15,047 bases of DNA from Bacteroidales bacterium (GTDB lineage: Bacteria > Bacteroidota > Bacteroidia > Bacteroidales > VadinHA17). Positions 11,937-15,047 of the stretch are shown here, one piece after another (position 1 is the first letter of the stretch; every line of letters starts with the position of its first letter). The translations under genes and the position numbers were made by a program. The stretch is from contig WFRO01000411.1 of the NCBI GenBank assembly GCA_015486475.1, positions 1 to 15,047 on the forward strand, given 5' to 3'. Under the pieces are notes generated by a model. It was not told where the DNA came from, ran no database searches, and worked only from the letters and a program-made list of their open reading frames with translations.

Positions 11937-14654
11937 CTATCCCAGATCCAGCGTCATCTGGGCTCCGTCATCCGGTGGCGGGGTATCGTCCGGTGGCTTC
12001 GGTCCTTTCTTCTTCTCCTCTTCCGGCACCGGCTCCACCGGTTGTGTCTCGTCCACCACCAGGAGGTCGTCGTCAGGTTCATCTTCCTTACGTACCACCG
12101 GCTCCAGCTCACGGATGTTGTCCACCTGGTAGTTGGTGAGGCGTTTGCCACGTGCACGGAAACTCTTGACACCGATAAATTCTGCCACCTCGATGATCTC
12201 CGGCGCCCTGCCTTTGTTCTTGCCGCCGAAGCTCACCTCCAGACGCGGATACTCCACCTCGGTGAGACTCACCAGCTTCGACTCCGGGTTGTCGCCGATA
12301 AATGACTGCAGCTTCTCCGTCGGCTCGAAGGAGAAACGCTTGACATAGTAAAACCCCTGGTCGGCATCGAAATAGACCGCCGACCACACTTTTTTGTCAT
12401 CGAACTTGCTGATCAGGAGGATATCATCTTCATAATGATTCTCCAGGTCGAAGTTGGTTGTGCGGAAGCTGCCGTTCTTGCGCACCACCAGGATCCTGTC
12501 CTCGCCGCTGAACTCGCCGAGGAACATGCCCCGGCCGTCAGCGTTGAGACGCAGCACGGTATCGTCGAACCAGATCTTGCGGCCGCCGAGGGTCGAGACC
12601 CCCTTCTCTTTCATATTGATATTCAGTACGGGGTTCTTAGTAAGCAGGTTGCCCATGGAGTTACGCCCCTTGATGGCCTGGGTGCCGAAATCGAAATCAA
12701 AAGCCGTCTTCTTCATCCGGGGCCGCGGCCGCAGGTGCACCCGCACCACCTCAGCCTCACCGTTCGGGTTGGCACTGAAGTAAAAGATGCGTGAGCCGGT
12801 CTTGCCCCGTGTTACATTGTACTCTTTGTCGCGCGTCACGCCCGTGACGGCAAACCGTTTCACCAGATAACGCGGCTCCCGTCCGTCACGGTAGATCACG
12901 TTGTACACCGTGCGGCTGTCGTTCTTCTTGAAGATCCCCACATGGATGATATCCTTGCCGATGAAGGCCTTGTCAGTGACCCTGGTAACGATGTACCGCC
13001 CGTCACGCAGGAAAACGATCATATCGTCGATGTCGGAACATTCGGTGACGAACTCGTCCTTTTTCAGGCCTGTCCCCACAAAGCCTTCCTTGCGGTTAAC
13101 GTACAGGCGGGCGTTGGCCACGGCCACCTTGGTGGCGACAATGGTCTCGAAGTTGCGTATCTCAGTCTTCCGCGGATAGTCCTTCCCGTATTTCTTTTTG
13201 ATCTGCTTGTAGTAGTTGATGGTATAGTCGTTGAGGTTGGCCAGGTGGTTCTTCACCTCTTCGAGCTCCTCCTCGATGGCACGAATGGCCTCTTCGGCTT
13301 TCTTCACATCGTATTTGGAGATGCGCTTGATCTTTATCTCCGTCAGGTGGACGATGTCGTCGTGGGTGATTTCCCGATAGAAAAGCTTCCTGAAGGGGGC
13401 CAGTCCTTTGTCGATGGCTTTGACCACAGCCTCCCAGGTTTCGCACTCCTCAATATCGCGGTAGATCCTGTTCTCGATGAAGATCTTCTCCAGCGAAGAG
13501 AGGTGCCACGCTTCCTCCAGCTCTCCCTTACGTATCTCCAGCTCACGGCCCAGCAGGTATTTGGTCTGTTCGGCCGAGCGGCGCAGGATCTCCTTGATAC
13601 CCATGAAACTGGGCTTGTCGCCATCGATGATGCAGGCATTTGGGGAGATAGGCACCTCACAGTCGGTGAAGGCATAGAGGGCGTCGATGGTCTTGTCGGG
13701 CGACACCCCCGGCGCCAGGTGGATGACGATCTCCACGTTCTCGGCTGTGTTGTCATCGATCTTCTTCACCTTGATCTTACCCTTGTCGTTAGCCCTGATG
13801 ATCGAGTCAATAAGCGTGCCGGTGGTCTTGCCGTACGGAATTTCGGTGATGACCAGCGTTTTCTTGTCGCGCTTAGCGATGCGGGCCCTGACCCTGATCT
13901 GTCCGCCCCGCAGACCGTCGTTGTACCGGGTGAAGTCAGCCAGGCCGCCCGTCGGGAAATCGGGCAGCAGCTCGAATTCTTTTCCCCTGAGATAGCTGAT
14001 GGAGGCATCGCACAGCTCATTGAAGTTGTGCGGCAGGATCTTGGAGGCCAGACCCACGGCGATCCCCTCACCGCCGAGGGCCAGCAAAAGGGGAAATTTC
14101 ACCGGCAGGGTCACCGGCTCTTTGTTGCGGCCGTCGTAGGAGAGCTTCCATTCGGTGGTCTTGTTGTTGAAGACCACCTCGAGAGCGAACTTCGAGAGTC
14201 GTGCCTCGATATAACGGGGTGCGGCGGCGCTGTCGCCGGTGAGGATGTTGCCCCAGTTGCCCTGTGTGTCTATCAGCAGGTTCTTCTGCCCCAACTGCAC
14301 CAGCGCATCACCGATGGAAGCATCCCCGTGGGGATGGTACTGCATGGTGTGACCGATGATGTTGGCCACCTTGTTGTAACGCCCGTCGTCGAGCTGCTTC
14401 ATGGCATGGAGGATACGCCGCTGCACGGGCTTGAGACCGTCCACTACATTGGGCACGGCCCGCTCCATGATCACGTAGGAGGCATAGTCGAGGAACCAGT
14501 CGCGGTACATCCCCGAGAGATGGGCCACCTTCAGCAACTCCGCCGGACCGTCGCCCTCACCGTTGTCACCGGGGACCACCGGCTCTTCCGCTGCCGGGAC
14601 GGCCTGCTCCTCCTTCTGTAACTTTTCCTGTTCTCTTTTTTCCTCTTCGTCCAT
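11937..14654 (-). CDS. parC: DNA topoisomerase IV subunit A (ParC/GyrA family)
   Basis: Forms the DNA-cleaving and rejoining subunit of a type IIA topoisomerase; with ParE it unlinks daughter chromosomes. The 905 residues begin with an acidic 40-residue tail, then LSGMYRDWFLDYASYVIMERAVPNVVDGLKPVQRRIL, the HPHGDASIGDAL segment (107-118), catalytic Arg147-Tyr148 in AAPRYIEARLS, a tower and coiled-coil region (about 330-480), and a beta-pinwheel C-terminal domain ending in a Pro/Asp-rich tail. I found no GyrA box (QRRGGKG), and parE lies directly upstream, so ParC is preferred over GyrA. The usual quinolone-contact Ser is Ala112 here, while Asp116 keeps the acidic position. The ATG follows an A-rich leader, 267 nt from the parE stop. 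Confidence 0.93.
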   Translation of the reverse strand: MDEEEKREQEKLQKEEQAVPAAEEPVVPGDNGEGDGPAELLKVAHLSGMYRDWFLDYASYVIMERAVPNVVDGLKPVQRRILHAMKQLDDGRYNKVANIIGHTMQYHPHGDASIGDALVQLGQKNLLIDTQGNWGNILTGDSAAAPRYIEARLSKFALEVVFNNKTTEWKLSYDGRNKEPVTLPVKFPLLLALGGEGIAVGLASKILPHNFNELCDASISYLRGKEFELLPDFPTGGLADFTRYNDGLRGGQIRVRARIAKRDKKTLVITEIPYGKTTGTLIDSIIRANDKGKIKVKKIDDNTAENVEIVIHLAPGVSPDKTIDALYAFTDCEVPISPNACIIDGDKPSFMGIKEILRRSAEQTKYLLGRELEIRKGELEEAWHLSSLEKIFIENRIYRDIEECETWEAVVKAIDKGLAPFRKLFYREITHDDIVHLTEIKIKRISKYDVKKAEEAIRAIEEELEEVKNHLANLNDYTINYYKQIKKKYGKDYPRKTEIRNFETIVATKVAVANARLYVNRKEGFVGTGLKKDEFVTECSDIDDMIVFLRDGRYIVTRVTDKAFIGKDIIHVGIFKKNDSRTVYNVIYRDGREPRYLVKRFAVTGVTRDKEYNVTRGKTGSRIFYFSANPNGEAEVVRVHLRPRPRMKKTAFDFDFGTQAIKGRNSMGNLLTKNPVLNINMKEKGVSTLGGRKIWFDDTVLRLNADGRGMFLGEFSGEDRILVVRKNGSFRTTNFDLENHYEDDILLISKFDDKKVWSAVYFDADQGFYYVKRFSFEPTEKLQSFIGDNPESKLVSLTEVEYPRLEVSFGGKNKGRAPEIIEVAEFIGVKSFRARGKRLTNYQVDNIRELEPVVRKEDEPDDDLLVVDETQPVEPVPEEEKKKGPKPPDDTPPPDDGAQMTLDLG

Positions 14655-14680
14655 ATTATCCTAAAATAACACTACTCCTG

Positions 14681-14688
14681 TAAAAGTA
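14681..14688 (-). promoter_or_regulatory. Weak candidate -7 box upstream of parC
   Basis: On the minus strand TACTTTTA matches seven of eight positions of TAnnTTTG, 26 nt before the parC ATG. No -33 TTTG was found. parC could equally be read through from parE. Confidence 0.25.
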
Positions 14689-14705
14689 TAGTTTAGAGTG
14701 CTTTA

Positions 14706-14749
14706 AGTGTGGAGTGTGGAGTGCCTAGAGGTTGGAGTTTGGAGTTACT
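14706..14749. repeat. 7-bp-period array, parC-proximal block
   Basis: Units AGTGTGG, AGTGTGG, AGTGCCT, a 9-nt irregular unit, AGTTTGG, AGTTACT. The 14750-14799 stretch that follows has an 8-bp pattern (ATTCAATC twice with variants) linking it to the next 7-bp block. Confidence 0.65.
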
Positions 14750-14799
14750 ATTTTCAAGCATTCACACATTCAATCATTCAATCATTCCACCCTGCACCC

Positions 14800-14918
14800 A
14801 GCAACCAGCAACCAGCAACCAGCACCTTGCACCATGCAACCAGCACCTTTTCCCACTTTTCATACTTTTCCCACTCTTCGACTTCCCCCCTTCGCGCATC
14901 GAGCTTCGAGCTTCGAAC
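14800..14918. repeat. 7-bp-period array, parE-proximal block
   Basis: Seventeen 7-mers hold one phase, from AGCAACC (three copies) and AGCACCT through TTTCCCA to TTCGAGC and TTCGAAC. On the minus strand it starts 3 nt after the parE stop. The unit drifts in blocks as at 4830-4947. Confidence 0.75.
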
Positions 14919-14921
14919 TTG

Positions 14922-15047
14922 TCATGCCTCCACCAGGTCCTCTTCGACACGAAGGTTGTTGATGATGAATTCCTGGCGGTCGGGCGTGTTCTTCCCCATA
15001 TAAAAGCTGAGGAACGATTCCACAGAATCTTCCTTACGCAGTCTGAC
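14922..15047 (-). CDS. parE: DNA topoisomerase IV subunit B, C-terminal fragment (cut by window edge)
   Basis: The last 41 codons of a gene reading leftward from the window edge, in frame to base 15047, ending in TGA at 14922-14924. The peptide contains DSVESFLSFYMGKNTPDRQ and FIINNLRVEEDLVEA, which matches the C-terminus of Bacteroidota ParE (GyrB-family) subunits, where FYMGKNTPxRQ is typical. ParE supplies the ATPase half of topoisomerase IV, and its position just before parC fits the parE-parC pair. The ATPase and Toprim domains lie outside the window. Too short for the usual ORF cut-off, but the match and operon context make it convincing. Confidence 0.85.
   Translation of the reverse strand, partial: VRLRKEDSVESFLSFYMGKNTPDRQEFIINNLRVEEDLVEA

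Noticed and set aside
11813..12139. Plus-strand frame across the aroK-parC gap rich in Pro, Asn, His and Thr
   Set aside because: Its unusual composition comes from translating the 7-bp array; genes on both sides are on the other strand.
12942..14621. 559-codon plus-strand frame opposite parC
   Set aside because: Antisense of conserved ParC; composition (many Asp, Val, Gly, His) is typical of a shadow frame.

Overview
The window looks like a chromosomal core-genome segment of a Bacteroidota species, class Bacteroidia and probably order Bacteroidales. Supporting signs are the gene neighbourhoods (cmk-ispH-pfkA, a DUF6165/glycosyltransferase-9 pair, a DUF3109 gene, parE-parC), the ParC-type topoisomerase subunit, A-rich leaders with no Shine-Dalgarno motif, and TAnnTTTG promoter cores of the Bacteroidota kind. 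Genus cannot be fixed from the sequence. There are no transposase, integrase, phage, CRISPR, tRNA or rRNA genes.

Layout. Plus strand, 1-6392: the 3' part of cmk, ispH (overlapping cmk by 17 nt), pfkA, priA, then a DUF6165 protein and a family-9 glycosyltransferase that form a tight two-gene unit with its own candidate promoter. A 381-bp gap (6393-6773) holds only repeats and hairpins, and the two gene sets converge there. Minus strand, 15047-6774, in order of transcription: the end of parE, parC, aroK, a small exported or lipoprotein-like protein, gpmI, a DUF3109 cysteine-rich protein and an M20 dipeptidase.

The genes are housekeeping: CTP/dCTP precursor supply (cmk), isoprenoid synthesis (ispH), glycolysis (pfkA, gpmI), replication restart (priA), chromosome decatenation (parC/parE), aromatic amino-acid synthesis (aroK), peptide turnover (M20), and probably envelope glycan assembly (DUF6165 + GT9). 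They look co-located rather than parts of one pathway.

The unusual part is between the genes. Several gaps contain degenerate tandem repeats with a strict 7-bp period (4830-4947, 8967-9001, 11303-11369, 11893-11934, 14706-14749, 14800-14918). They often begin within 2-4 nt of a stop codon, and at aroK the repeat runs into the coding sequence and supplies the C-terminal residues and stop. Two related hairpin elements (9143-9180, 11247-11302), an inverted pair of GC-rich elements on either side of the M20 gene (6557-6722 and 8251-8344), a 12-bp AT-rich tandem array (6441-6512) and a 29-bp palindrome (6397-6425) make up the rest. I see no new multi-gene system; the 7-bp arrays are the best lead.
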